Shown here: one piece after another, positions 25,823 through 34,193 of the stretch
Position numbering within the stretch: the first letter of the stretch is position 1
Layout of the letters: each line of letters opens with the position of its first letter
Assembly (NCBI RefSeq): GCF_030412965.1
Contig: NZ_JAUHJQ010000011.1
Location: 1 to 64,000, forward strand
Length of the DNA: 64,000 nt
Direction: 5' to 3'
Source of the DNA: Nocardioides oceani
GTDB lineage: Bacteria; Actinomycetota; Actinomycetes; Propionibacteriales; Nocardioidaceae
Notes under the pieces: generated by a model
What the model was told of the DNA's origin: nothing
The model's database searches: none
Seen by the model: the letters and a program-made list of their open reading frames with translations, nothing else
Program-made: the position numbers and the translations under genes

Positions 25823-28800
25823 ATGGCAGTACCGGACGGTACGCGCGAGGACGCGTTCGAGGCTGAGATTGCCGAGTACCTGGCCGCGAACGGCTGGGAG
25901 TACAGCGAGTCCGACGAGGGCTACGACGTCGAGCGGGCGATCTGGCCCGAGGACGTGCACTGGTGGCTGAGCGAGACGCAGCCCGACGAGTACGCGAAGG
26001 TCGTCCGGGTCGGCACGGGCGCTGAGCAGGCCGATCGCGAAGCGCTTCTCGACTCGCTCGTGTCCCGGCTGGACACGCCGATGAGTTCTGGCGGCGGAAC
26101 ACTGAACGTGTTGCGGCGGAAGTTCTCCCACACCCGCGGTGCGACCGCGCACCTGCGGATGTGCCAGTTCAAGCCGGCCACCACACTCAACCGCGACGTC
26201 ACCGAGCACTATGGCAAGGTGCGGCTGCGAGTGGTCCGCCAGGTGCACTTCTCACCCAAGCGTGGCGACTCCCGGTCGATCGACCTCGTACTCTTCGTGA
26301 ACGGCCTCCCGGTTGCGACGATCGAGCTGAAGTCGTTCTTCAAGCAGGAGTGGCGAACAGCCGTCACGCAGTACCGCAAGGACCGCGACCCGGCGGGACA
26401 GCCGCTGCTGGGCTTCGGCACGCGTGCCCTGGTGCACTTCGCAGTGGACGATGACCAGGTCCACATGACCACGAAGCTGGCGGGCGAGAAGACGTACTTC
26501 CTGCCCTTCAACAGGGGGCACGAGGACACCGGCGCTGCCGGCAACCCGGGCAATCCTGATGGGGCGGCAACGTCCTACCTTTGGGAGCAAGTGCTGCAGC
26601 GCGACAATTGGCTGGCCATCCTCGGCTCCCAGATGTTCCTCAAGACCGAGGCTGACGAGAACCCCGCCACCGGCCGGATCAAGCGGTCGACGACGCTGAT
26701 GTTCCCGCGCTACCACCAATGGCGCGCGGTGAGGAAGCTCGTCGAGACGATCGCCGACGAGGGGCCCGGTCGGCGCTACCTCGTCGAGCATTCCGCCGGG
26801 TCGGGGAAGACGAACACGATCGCGTGGACCGCCCATCGGCTCGCCCGGCTCCACGACAAGACCAACGAGAAGGTCTTCGATAAGGTCCTGATCGTCTCCG
26901 ACCGCCGGGTCCTGGACGCGCAGCTGCAGCAGGCGGTCGAGCAGGTCGACGACACCGTCGGCACCGTTGCCGTCATCGACTCCGCGGCCGTGCGCCGCTC
27001 CGGCGGCTCGAAGTCGAGGGCTCTGCTCGACGCCCTGACCGGGTCGGCGCTGATCATCGTCGTGACCATCCAGACCTTCCCCAATGTGAAGGGGCTGCTG
27101 GAGACGACGCTGGGCGACAGGAACTTCGCGGTCATCATCGACGAGGCGCACACCTCCCAGTCCGGCAAGACCGCCGCAGACCTGAAGAAGGTTCTGACGG
27201 AGGGCGGGCAGGTCGCCACCGAGGAGGAGGTTGACGCGCAGGACGTTGTCAACGAGCTCGTCGAGGCCGACGTTGCCCGCGAGCAGAGGATCACTGCTGA
27301 GACCGCAGCCCGGGCCGGTGCCCTGAACGTATCCCTGCTGGCGTTCACGGCGACGCCCAAGGCGAAGACGAAGATGCTGTTCGGCCGTGACAACGACGAG
27401 GGCATGCCCGTCTCCTTCGACGTCTACCCGATGCGGCAGGCGATCGAGGAGGGCTTCATCCTTGACGTGCTGCGCGGCTACCAGACCTACAAGACGGCGT
27501 TCGAGATCGAGCAGCGCGGCGAGGCCGGCGTCGTCACCGGGATCGCCAGTACCGAGGACGACCGGCTGGTCGACCCGAAGGTCGCCACACGCCGGATCAT
27601 GCGGTTCGCGAACCTGCATCCCACCAACGTGGGCCAGAAGGTCGAGATCATCGTCGAGCACTTTCGCGCCAACGTCGCCCACCTGCTGGACGGGCATGCG
27701 AAGGCCATGGTCGTCACCGAGTCGCGCCAAGCCGCGGTCCGCTACAAGATCGAGACCGACAGGTACCTGCAGCAGAAGCGCTACGGTTATCAGACGATCG
27801 TGGCCTTCTCCGACAAGATCAGCGACGACGAGTACGGCCTGGTCGACGCCACCGAGGGATCCATGAACCCTGGTCTCGGGTCCGACCTCGCGAGGGAGTT
27901 CCGCCGCCCCGAGTACCGGCTGATGCTGGTCGCTGACAAGTTCCAGACCGGCTTCGACCAGCCGCTGCTGTGCGCCATGTACGTCGACAAGAAGCTTCCG
28001 GACGTGCACGCGGTGCAGACGCTGTCGCGGCTGAACCGCACCTACCGCGCACCCTCGGGAGAGGTGAAGGACCGCACGTTCGTGCTGGACTTTGTCAACG
28101 ATCCCGAGGAGATCCGCGAGGCATTCCTGACCTACTATCTCGAGGCGCATGTCGAGACCGCGACGGACCCGAACCTGGTCCACCGGCTGGCCACGAAGCT
28201 GGCCCAGGCGCGAATCTACGTGCCCGCCGACGTGGAGCGCTACGCGGCGGCATGGTGGGTGCCGAAGCAGTCCCACGCCGCGCTCGCGGCAGCAGTGACG
28301 CCGGCGCGCGACGAGTTCGCCACCCGCTGGGCAGATGCGCTTGAGCGCCAAGACACCCAAGCGCTCGACGAGCTGCGGACGTTCCGCAAGGACTGCGGCT
28401 CCTACGTGCGCCTGTACGACTTCATGTCTCAGGTCGTCGACTACGGCACCAGCGACCTGGAGAAGCTGGCCGAGTTCCTGCGGCAGCTCACGAGGCTGCT
28501 GGTAGTTCATGGTGACGGGTCCGCGGACGTCGACGTGTCCGGCCTCGAACTGCGCCGCGTGCGGCAGATCGACCAGGGGAAAGCCGATATCGCTTTGTCC
28601 GGGGACCACGACACGCCGGCGCTGGGAGGCATTTCCGGGGTCGGGTCGGGGGTGTCGCGTCAGGATCCGCAGCAGGCGCTGCTATCCGACGTGGTCGCCC
28701 GGATCAACGCCCTTTTCGGGGCTGAGTTCGCCGACCCGCAGATCGAGGGCTTCGTGGTTGCCGCGGCCGGGATGGCCGAGGAGGACCCCCGCATCGCCGA

Positions 28801-29053
28801 CCAGATCGACCACAACGCAGTCGATCAGTTCCTGGCCTCGCCGGATCTTCGGGAGACGCTCACCGACGCCGCTGTACTGAACGAGGGCGCGTTCGGCAAG
28901 CTCACCGGCGCGCTGACCGGCGAGAACGAGCGCGCCGACGAGCTGATTCGGCTCATCGGCAGCTACCTCTACCAGTCCCGCCGCATGCGGACGTCTGACG
29001 AGGCGGATTCCGACGACGCCGATGCCTCGGACGAGCGCGGGCGACTGCAATGA
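25823..29053 (+). CDS. hsdR: Type I restriction endonuclease motor subunit (HsdR)
   Basis: This 1076-residue restriction subunit translocates and cuts unmethylated DNA. The N-terminal PD-(D/E)xK nuclease has SIDLVLFVNGLPVATIELKS (catalytic Asp and Glu-x-Lys, about 150-170). The superfamily 2 motor follows, with Walker A HSAGSGKTNTI (about 325), DEAH box IIDEAHTSQ (about 439), FTATPKAKTK and later motifs (DKFQTGFDQPLL, QTLSRLNRTYR). The C-terminus is the helical HsdM-binding part. ATG 25823 lies 5 bases after hsdS. No disruption is seen. Together with hsdM and hsdS it forms a complete system, apart from the hsdM frameshift, that would protect the host from phage or competing plasmids. Confidence 0.94.
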   Translation: MAVPDGTREDAFEAEIAEYLAANGWEYSESDEGYDVERAIWPEDVHWWLSETQPDEYAKVVRVGTGAEQADREALLDSLVSRLDTPMSSGGGTLNVLRRKFSHTRGATAHLRMCQFKPATTLNRDVTEHYGKVRLRVVRQVHFSPKRGDSRSIDLVLFVNGLPVATIELKSFFKQEWRTAVTQYRKDRDPAGQPLLGFGTRALVHFAVDDDQVHMTTKLAGEKTYFLPFNRGHEDTGAAGNPGNPDGAATSYLWEQVLQRDNWLAILGSQMFLKTEADENPATGRIKRSTTLMFPRYHQWRAVRKLVETIADEGPGRRYLVEHSAGSGKTNTIAWTAHRLARLHDKTNEKVFDKVLIVSDRRVLDAQLQQAVEQVDDTVGTVAVIDSAAVRRSGGSKSRALLDALTGSALIIVVTIQTFPNVKGLLETTLGDRNFAVIIDEAHTSQSGKTAADLKKVLTEGGQVATEEEVDAQDVVNELVEADVAREQRITAETAARAGALNVSLLAFTATPKAKTKMLFGRDNDEGMPVSFDVYPMRQAIEEGFILDVLRGYQTYKTAFEIEQRGEAGVVTGIASTEDDRLVDPKVATRRIMRFANLHPTNVGQKVEIIVEHFRANVAHLLDGHAKAMVVTESRQAAVRYKIETDRYLQQKRYGYQTIVAFSDKISDDEYGLVDATEGSMNPGLGSDLAREFRRPEYRLMLVADKFQTGFDQPLLCAMYVDKKLPDVHAVQTLSRLNRTYRAPSGEVKDRTFVLDFVNDPEEIREAFLTYYLEAHVETATDPNLVHRLATKLAQARIYVPADVERYAAAWWVPKQSHAALAAAVTPARDEFATRWADALERQDTQALDELRTFRKDCGSYVRLYDFMSQVVDYGTSDLEKLAEFLRQLTRLLVVHGDGSADVDVSGLELRRVRQIDQGKADIALSGDHDTPALGGISGVGSGVSRQDPQQALLSDVVARINALFGAEFADPQIEGFVVAAAGMAEEDPRIADQIDHNAVDQFLASPDLRETLTDAAVLNEGAFGKLTGALTGENERADELIRLIGSYLYQSRRMRTSDEADSDDADASDERGRLQ

Positions 29054-29116
29054 CGACGTGGAGATCCTCGGGCGGATGCCGCGGGGCCTTGTGGCTCACG
29101 TGATGCGCCGAGCAGG

Positions 29117-30031
29117 TCAGTTCGACCAGAGAGTGCTCGAGCCCTGCCAGTCGGCATGAGCACCGGTGTGGGCGATCGGCACGGCCTGCACGGTCGTCGG
29201 GTAGCTCTTGAAGACAGCCGGAAGCAGGGCGGTCCGCCCAAGCTGTAGACGGTCGAGCAGGAACTGGACCAGCGTCAGCTGCCCGAACGTGCGAGACCAG
29301 TCGGTCGACACCGCATCGAGGTCGGCGTGCACGCCGACCTTGGGCAGCCTCGGCGTGATCGTGTGAACCCGATTGAACAGCCGCCCGTGGTGGGCGCAGG
29401 TGTTGCGCACCAGGTTGAGCGCCTTCAGCCAGCTCGCGAGCTGCGGTGCGCGCAGACCACACGCGTCGGCGACAGCGTCCTGGACCTGCCGGGGAGCGAA
29501 TCCGTAGAGGTAGGACAACCCGCCCCAATCGAGGACCTCGACGGCTGCCCAGGCCGGGAGACGTCCGCCGTACCTGTCGTGGTGATGGGCGACGAAGTCC
29601 TCGCGCGACCTGGCGAGCTCGTCGTGGTAGCCGGCGAGCCACTTGTGGTATTGGTTGCCGCTGCGGGCTGTGGGACCGAGGTGGTCTGGGTCGAGGTGAG
29701 CACACGGATCGACGCTGCCGAGCTCGTGGCCGAGCAGGGCCCGCAGCGCCAGCTCGATTGGGGCGAGTACCGAGAATGTGGCTGCCCTCAGCCGTGCGTC
29801 GAACTCGTAGAGCGCGACAACGTCATCGAGCTTGGTTCCCGGGTAGAAGTCGTCGACCCGGGTCCCGCTGACCTGCTGCCTGAAGGGGTACCAGTAGCCG
29901 CTGAGCCGGTAGTAGTTGACACGTCGCAGCGTCGCGACCGCCTTGACGCGGTCTCCGATGACCATGCCTCTGCCGGCGAGCAGGTCGACCTGCTCCTCGT
30001 AGGTGCGGAACGCCTTCACGTCATCGTGCAC
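29117..30031 (-). CDS. Abi_2 (AbiD/AbiF-like) family abortive-infection protein
   Basis: This 304-residue helical protein matches the Abi_2 family: FRTYEEQVDLLAGRGM at the start, RVNYYRLSGYWYPFR, YEFDARLRAATFSVLAPIEL, and near the C-terminus LVRNTCAHHGRLFNR. The last block is the R-x(4-6)-H pattern of HEPN ribonucleases, to which this family is related. Such proteins are thought to stop growth of phage-infected cells by cleaving RNA. GTG start at 30031. It is convergent with hsdR (63 bases between the stops) and lies next to the RHH-YfbU gene, making a small defence block. The trigger is unknown. Confidence 0.85.
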   Translation of the reverse strand: MHDDVKAFRTYEEQVDLLAGRGMVIGDRVKAVATLRRVNYYRLSGYWYPFRQQVSGTRVDDFYPGTKLDDVVALYEFDARLRAATFSVLAPIELALRALLGHELGSVDPCAHLDPDHLGPTARSGNQYHKWLAGYHDELARSREDFVAHHHDRYGGRLPAWAAVEVLDWGGLSYLYGFAPRQVQDAVADACGLRAPQLASWLKALNLVRNTCAHHGRLFNRVHTITPRLPKVGVHADLDAVSTDWSRTFGQLTLVQFLLDRLQLGRTALLPAVFKSYPTTVQAVPIAHTGAHADWQGSSTLWSN

Positions 30032-30139
30032 GGCGGCCGTCCGGAAAAGTGAAGACCGGCCCTGGGCCTACCGAAGTAGGCGGAACCGGTCGTGATGGCG
30101 CAAGGCTACCACCACTCGGCTGCTCGCAGCTCATCTTGA

Positions 30140-30916
30140 TCAGTCCTCCGAGCGCCGCGACGGGTGCACCCGTGCGTCGCGGATGTGCTGCAGCTCCTCG
30201 GCCGAGAGCAGGTAGTCGTGCCGGTCCAGCCCCCCGCGGCGCTCGCGGCCGTCCATGATCCGTCGGAACTCCGCCAGCATCCTCAGGTAGGTGTCGAGCA
30301 TCGGCCAGTGCGAGTTGCCGCCATCGGCACGCGCGACCTGGTCGCGCAGCTCGGTCCACCGCTCGGGCTCGCGCATCTGGAACTCGACGTAGTCGGCCAT
30401 GTGGCCCTCGAGCGAGTCATCGAAGTCGAAGCCCTGGAACTCCAGCGCCCGGGCCAGCTCGCCGTCGACGGGCGTGCCCACCTTGGCCAGGTGGGCGATG
30501 CTGTAGGTCAGCATCCGGAACATCTGCAGGATGTCGACCACCCGACGGCAGTCGCGCCGCGATAGCTCGGTGCGGAATCCGGCAACCTCGTAGGAGTACT
30601 CGCCGGTGAAGCCGGACTCCAGGATCTGTGCGCGCATCAGCTGGTACTCAGGGTCACCATCAACGTCGTTCGCGTCCTTTGGCAAGACCCGTGCGAGGAT
30701 CCGGTGCAGCAGCGAGAGCACCTGCCGGTCCATGATCCTCATGCTCTCCGGCGCGGGCTCCTCGCTGCGACGCCCCTCGTCCTCCTCGTACACGGGAACG
30801 ACGACCTCCATGAGCAGGTCCCGGACAAACTCGCTGAGGGTCAACCCTTCGTCGTCCGCCATCTCCTTGAGTCGGTCACGGACCCGGTCGTCCAGCCGGA
30901 TATTCAGAACAGCCAT
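30140..30916 (-). CDS. RHH-YfbU fusion protein, likely self-regulating
   Basis: 258 residues. Residues 1-40 form a ribbon-helix-helix DNA-binding domain (VLNIRLDDRVRDRLKEMADD, LTLSEFVRDLLMEVV). Residues 75-255 match the YfbU family of Escherichia coli: SLLHRILARVLPK, LESGFTGEYSYEVAGF, RDCRRVVDILQMFRML, FQGFDFDDSLEGHMADYVEF and PMLDTYLRMLAEFRRIM. YfbU has no established function. The RHH domain suggests that it binds DNA, and a perfect 31-bp palindrome lies just upstream of its start, as expected for autoregulation. It sits between an Abi gene and a thiol operon. A toxin-antitoxin-like or defence role is a guess from context. Confidence 0.85.
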   Translation of the reverse strand: MAVLNIRLDDRVRDRLKEMADDEGLTLSEFVRDLLMEVVVPVYEEDEGRRSEEPAPESMRIMDRQVLSLLHRILARVLPKDANDVDGDPEYQLMRAQILESGFTGEYSYEVAGFRTELSRRDCRRVVDILQMFRMLTYSIAHLAKVGTPVDGELARALEFQGFDFDDSLEGHMADYVEFQMREPERWTELRDQVARADGGNSHWPMLDTYLRMLAEFRRIMDGRERRGGLDRHDYLLSAEELQHIRDARVHPSRRSED

Positions 30917-30934
30917 CTCGACCTCCCGTAAGAC

Positions 30935-30965
30935 TGTATGACGCCTAACGTAGCACCGTCATACA
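30935..30965 (-). promoter_or_regulatory. 31-bp palindromic operator upstream of RHH-YfbU gene
   Basis: TGTATGACG (30935-30943) and CGTCATACA (30957-30965) are perfect 9-bp inverted arms with a 13-base spacer. The near arm lies 18 bases from the start codon. The arms are A/T-rich in GC-rich DNA, so promoter and operator probably coincide. Two RHH dimers binding one arm each fits the size. Confidence 0.75.
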
Positions 30966-30991
30966 AAACGCGCGGGGATCGAGTTTCAGCG

Positions 30992-31153
30992 TCAACTGTC
31001 GGTTGCCTCGCTGGCCAACTGGCGGTGCATGGCGGCGAGCCTCGCCTGCGGCTCGGGGTGGCTCGCGAACCAGCGCCCCTCAAGGCGCGCCCACGCTCGG
31101 TCGAGCACACCATCGGGCAGTCGTCGAACGACGTTGTCCTCGTAGAACCGCAT
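30992..31153 (-). pseudogene. 53-residue fragment of an unknown gene
   Basis: A leftward frame with coding-like composition (MRFYEDNVVRRLPDGVLDRA; ARLEGRWFASHPEPQARLA) ends at 30992. It has no ribosome site and its frame loses coding character upstream of about 31190. It is best read as the C-terminal remnant of a gene cut off by acquisition of the neighbouring operon, though a real small protein is not excluded. Family unknown. The rest of 31154-31339 holds nothing recognisable. Confidence 0.4.
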
Positions 31154-31339
31154 CAGTTCTGCGGGGACCCCGCTGCATCCGTGGTCTGCCGGGGGCCGAG
31201 CCAGGCTGGTGAGACTCCCGGGGCAGTCGAGACCGGCGGAATCTGGCGCACCGTCTTCCCTGCTGACGAGCAGGGCGCCGTAGGGGGTACGGCGGTGTCG
31301 CGCCGCACGCGGCGGGACGACATTCGCGGGGTTGTACAG

Positions 31340-31361
31340 TCCTCCAGAGATCATTGGAGGA
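31340..31361 (+). promoter_or_regulatory. Inverted-repeat operator at the ArsR-rhodanese start
   Basis: TCCTCCA (31340-31346) and TGGAGGA (31355-31361) form a perfect 7-bp dyad with an 8-base centre. The right arm contains the Shine-Dalgarno GGAGG for GTG 31366, so a bound repressor would cover the translation start region. Position and symmetry fit an ArsR-family operator. Confidence 0.6.
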
Positions 31362-31365
31362 TGAC

Positions 31366-32037
31366 GTGGATTCGGATCGCCGACACCATCTGTTTGACGA
31401 ACTGGCCGTGGTGGGCAAGGCCTTCGGCAGCCCCAAGCGGTTGGAGCTCGTCGAGCTGCTCGCGCAAGGGGAACGCACTGTCGAGAGCCTGGCACGGACG
31501 GCGGGCATGGGGATGACAACCGCCTCTGCGCACCTGCAGGTCCTCAAACTCGCCAACCTCGTCCGCACCCGGCGAGATGGCACGAAGGTGTACTACCGCC
31601 TCGCGGGTGACGACGTCGCGGAGCTGTACGTTGCCATGCGCCGGGTTGCTCGCGAGCGGTCCGCGGACGTGAGCAGGGCTCTGGAGGCGTACTTGAACCT
31701 GCCGGGTTCCGATGAGGTGGGCCTGGTCTCGCGTGCAGACCTCAAGCGATTGCTGGAGCGCGGAGAGGTCACCTTGGTCGACGTTCGCCCGCCGGAGGAG
31801 TACCTGGCAGGGCACATCCCTGGCTCGCAGAACGTGCCTCTCGGTGACCTCGGCGCTCAGGTCGAGCAGCTGCGTTCTGCAGGAGCCGTCGTGGCCTACT
31901 GCCGTGGCAGCTTCTGCGTGATGGCGCACGACGCGGTGCGCATCCTGGGCGGTGAAGGGATCGCGGCCAGACGTCTCGAGGACGGCATGCTGGAGTGGCG
32001 CGCGGCTGGCCTTCCTGTGGCGGCGGGCGCGTCATGA
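31366..32037 (+). CDS. ArsR-family regulator fused to rhodanese domain
   Basis: 223 residues from GTG 31366 (GGAGG 5 bases upstream; TTG 31354 is an alternative). The N-terminal winged helix (about 10-95: AFGSPKRLELVELLAQGERT, MTTASAHLQVLKLANLV) is an ArsR-type DNA-binding domain. The C-terminal part (about 115-220) is a rhodanese domain, LVDVRPPEEYLAGHIPGSQN to AYCRGSFCVMAHDA, with the catalytic cysteine in CRGSFC. Such fusions probably sense sulfane sulfur or a thiol oxidant by modification of the rhodanese cysteine. The gene overlaps the next by ATGA and leads a four-gene thiol-redox operon, so regulation of extracytoplasmic disulfide chemistry is likely. Confidence 0.88.
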   Translation: MDSDRRHHLFDELAVVGKAFGSPKRLELVELLAQGERTVESLARTAGMGMTTASAHLQVLKLANLVRTRRDGTKVYYRLAGDDVAELYVAMRRVARERSADVSRALEAYLNLPGSDEVGLVSRADLKRLLERGEVTLVDVRPPEEYLAGHIPGSQNVPLGDLGAQVEQLRSAGAVVAYCRGSFCVMAHDAVRILGGEGIAARRLEDGMLEWRAAGLPVAAGAS

Positions 32038-32522
32038 GGGCCGCATGGATGGTGCTGGCGTCGTGGCCGGCGCGGCGATGGCTGGTAGCACTCGCGGCGG
32101 CGGCCGGGTTCGTTCTCGTCGTCGCTGTGCCCACCGACCTGATCGACACGCCCGTCTTCGGGCGTGAGGTGCCGCCGACCTGGTGGGCGTGGCCATCGCT
32201 CCTCGTGTCCTCGCTGCTGGGCGGAGCCCTGGTGGCCACCTACGTGCGAGCTGCCCAGGTCGACGAGGCCTCCACCCGAAGAGGGGGCTGGGTGGGCGCC
32301 CTGCTCACCTACTTCGCGGTCGGGTGCCCTGTGTGCAACAAGCTCGTCTTGCTGGCCCTCGGCACCGCCGGCGCCATGACCTGGTTCGAGCCGTTCCAGC
32401 CTGTCCTGCAGGGCGTTGCCGTCCTGTTCCTGCTGTGGGCGCTGCGCCGTCGGCTGCTGGGCGAGTTGTCCTGCTCCGTCGCCACCCCCGAGACCCCGCT
32501 TGGAGACACCGTTCGTGCCTGA
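32034..32522 (+). CDS. Membrane protein with CPVCN motif in thiol-redox operon
   Basis: 162 residues with about four membrane helices. The first is near residues 12-32. A conserved GCPVCNKLVLLALG block (about 97-110) places a CxxC pair at the start of the third helix. No named family is certain, but the CPxCN motif at a membrane border suggests a redox role or metal transport. The ATG at 32034 overlaps the ArsR-rhodanese stop, and the 3' end overlaps the DsbA-like gene by 8 bases, so it works with DsbA- and CcdA-like partners. It might pass electrons between them, which is inference. Confidence 0.7.
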   Translation: MRAAWMVLASWPARRWLVALAAAAGFVLVVAVPTDLIDTPVFGREVPPTWWAWPSLLVSSLLGGALVATYVRAAQVDEASTRRGGWVGALLTYFAVGCPVCNKLVLLALGTAGAMTWFEPFQPVLQGVAVLFLLWALRRRLLGELSCSVATPETPLGDTVRA

Positions 32523-33228
32523 GTCCCGCAAGAGTCCCGTCGTCCCAATCGTTGTGGCAGTCATTGCGGCCCTCGCCCTCGCCTTCGTCTTGGCGCAAGG
32601 GGCGCTGGGGGGCGACGACCGCGGCGTCGACAACGCCGCGGACGTCGGCGCAAGTCCGACGGACCCGCCGGCCGGCTGGGACCAGCTGGTGCGCCGTGTG
32701 GACGGTGACCCCATGGCGGTTGGGGCGGTCGATGCGCCGGTGGTGATCATCGCCTACTCCGACTTCCAGTGCCCGTTCTGCGGGAAGTTCGCTCGCGAGA
32801 CCGAGCCGGTCCTGGTTGAGAAGTACGTCGAGGACGGCACCTTGCGCATTGAGTGGCGGGACTTCCCCTACCTCGGCCCGGAGTCGACCGTGGCTGCCCG
32901 GGGAGGGCGGGCGGCAGCTGCCCAGGACCGCTTCTGGGAGTTTCAGCGAGCGATGTACGCCAACCAGCTGCCCCCCAACAGCGGCAAGCTCGACGAGGAC
33001 CACCTGATGGCGGTGGCCAAGGACCTCGACCTCGACGTTGGCCGCTTCAGCGAGGACCTCGCGTCACCGGTGAACCTGGCTGCGATTCAGGACGACTTCG
33101 CGGAGGGCCAGGGCATCGGCGTGACCGGCACCCCCGCTTTCATCATCAACGGCGTTCCAGTGATCGGCGCTCAGCCACTCGAGGTGTTCGAGCAAGCCAT
33201 TGAGAAGGCCGCCCAGGAGGCTGGCTGA
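32515..33228 (+). CDS. DsbA-like thioredoxin-fold protein, membrane-anchored
   Basis: 237 residues from GTG 32515. One N-terminal membrane anchor (about 9-30, VVPIVVAVIAALALAFVLAQ) is followed by a linker and a DsbA-like thioredoxin domain. Its active site is CPFC (Cys86-Cys89 in SDFQCPFCGKF), and the cis-proline loop is GVTGTPAFIINGVPV. It acts outside the cytoplasmic membrane, forming or rearranging disulfides. The operon contains a CcdA-like electron conduit immediately downstream (ATG overlap at 33228), so a reducing or isomerase role is possible. Length and motif order are those of actinobacterial DsbA-domain proteins. Confidence 0.9.
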   Translation: MPESRKSPVVPIVVAVIAALALAFVLAQGALGGDDRGVDNAADVGASPTDPPAGWDQLVRRVDGDPMAVGAVDAPVVIIAYSDFQCPFCGKFARETEPVLVEKYVEDGTLRIEWRDFPYLGPESTVAARGGRAAAAQDRFWEFQRAMYANQLPPNSGKLDEDHLMAVAKDLDLDVGRFSEDLASPVNLAAIQDDFAEGQGIGVTGTPAFIINGVPVIGAQPLEVFEQAIEKAAQEAG

Positions 33229-34109
33229 TGAGCGAGGTCGGTGTGATCGCGTCGTTCGCGGCCGGGATCCTGGCGCTGCTGTCACCGTGCAGCGCCCTGT
33301 TGCTCCCGTCATTCTTCGCCTACGCCTTCACCACCCGACGAGCCCTCGTGGCTCGGACGCTGGTCTTCTACCTGGGCCTGGTGGTGACCCTGGTGCCCCT
33401 CGGAACGGGCGCCAGCGCGGCGTCGTCGCTGTTCTACGGGCACCGACCGTTGCTGATCGCGGTCGCTGGCTGGACCGTCGTCGGGCTCGGCGTGCTGCAG
33501 GTGTTCGGCCGCGGATTCGCCATCCCCGGCGCGCAGCGGCTCCAAACGGCCGTCTCCGCCCGCAGCAACGGCGGTTGGCTCTCCACCTTCTTCCTGGGGG
33601 CTGTCTACGGCCTCGCAGGGTTCTGCTCGGGTCCCGTGCTGGGCGCGATCCTGACGGTCGCAGCTACCCAGGAATCGCCGGTCGAGGGAGGCGCGCTGCT
33701 TGCGGTGTACGCCCTGGGCATGGCAGCGCCGCTCCTGGTGCTCGCAGCACTCTGGGACCGGTTCGACCTCGGGAGCCGCCGATGGTTGCGTGGCCGCACG
33801 CTCTCGCTGGGGGCGGTCCGCCTCCACACGACCTCGTTGCTGGCCGGTCTGCTCTTCATCGCCGTCGGGGTCGTGTTCCTCCGCTACGACGGGACGGCAG
33901 GGCTGACCGGATCCCTGGGCCTCGGCGACCTCACCGACCTGGAGTACTCGGCCCAGCAGGCAGTCACCGAGTGGGCGGCAGCGGTGCCGGCATGGGCCGT
34001 TCCGCTGGTCGTCGCGCTGGCCGCCGCCGCCGTCGCCTGGCGGCGACGGGCGAGCCGCTCTTCACACGTGGCGCCCGAGCTCGAGCGGGTCACCACGCGT
34101 CCTGAATGA
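33228..34109 (+). CDS. CcdA/DsbD-like transmembrane thiol-electron transporter
   Basis: 293 residues with six or more membrane helices. The two characteristic half-sites are LLSPCSALLLPSF (Cys near 21) and GLAGFCSGPVLGA (Cys near 132), equivalent to the redox cysteines of CcdA. Such proteins carry reducing equivalents from cytoplasmic thioredoxin to extracytoplasmic thiols. It is last in the ArsR-rhodanese operon (start overlapping the DsbA-like stop) and followed by two strong hairpins. The C-terminal tail is basic and cytoplasmic. It is slightly longer than minimal CcdA (about 240 residues). Confidence 0.85.
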   Translation: MSEVGVIASFAAGILALLSPCSALLLPSFFAYAFTTRRALVARTLVFYLGLVVTLVPLGTGASAASSLFYGHRPLLIAVAGWTVVGLGVLQVFGRGFAIPGAQRLQTAVSARSNGGWLSTFFLGAVYGLAGFCSGPVLGAILTVAATQESPVEGGALLAVYALGMAAPLLVLAALWDRFDLGSRRWLRGRTLSLGAVRLHTTSLLAGLLFIAVGVVFLRYDGTAGLTGSLGLGDLTDLEYSAQQAVTEWAAAVPAWAVPLVVALAAAAVAWRRRASRSSHVAPELERVTTRPE

Positions 34110-34127
34110 GCTCGTCGATCGCGGGTC

Positions 34128-34193
34128 AGGCCGCCGGCCTCGTCGTCCGAGGGCCGGCGGCCTAGCGTCACGCCGCCGCGCAGGCGGCGTGAC
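34128..34193. terminator. Two tandem perfect hairpins between convergent genes
   Basis: AGGCCGCCGGCC (34128-34139) pairs with GGCCGGCGGCCT (34152-34163), a 12-bp stem. GTCACGCCGCC (34167-34177) pairs with GGCGGCGTGAC (34183-34193), an 11-bp stem with a 5-base loop. They separate the rightward ccdA-like gene from the leftward cstR-like gene and probably terminate both. Confidence 0.85.

Noticed and set aside
29054..29116. Terminator sought between convergent hsdR and Abi genes
   Set aside because: No stable hairpin found in the 63-base gap.
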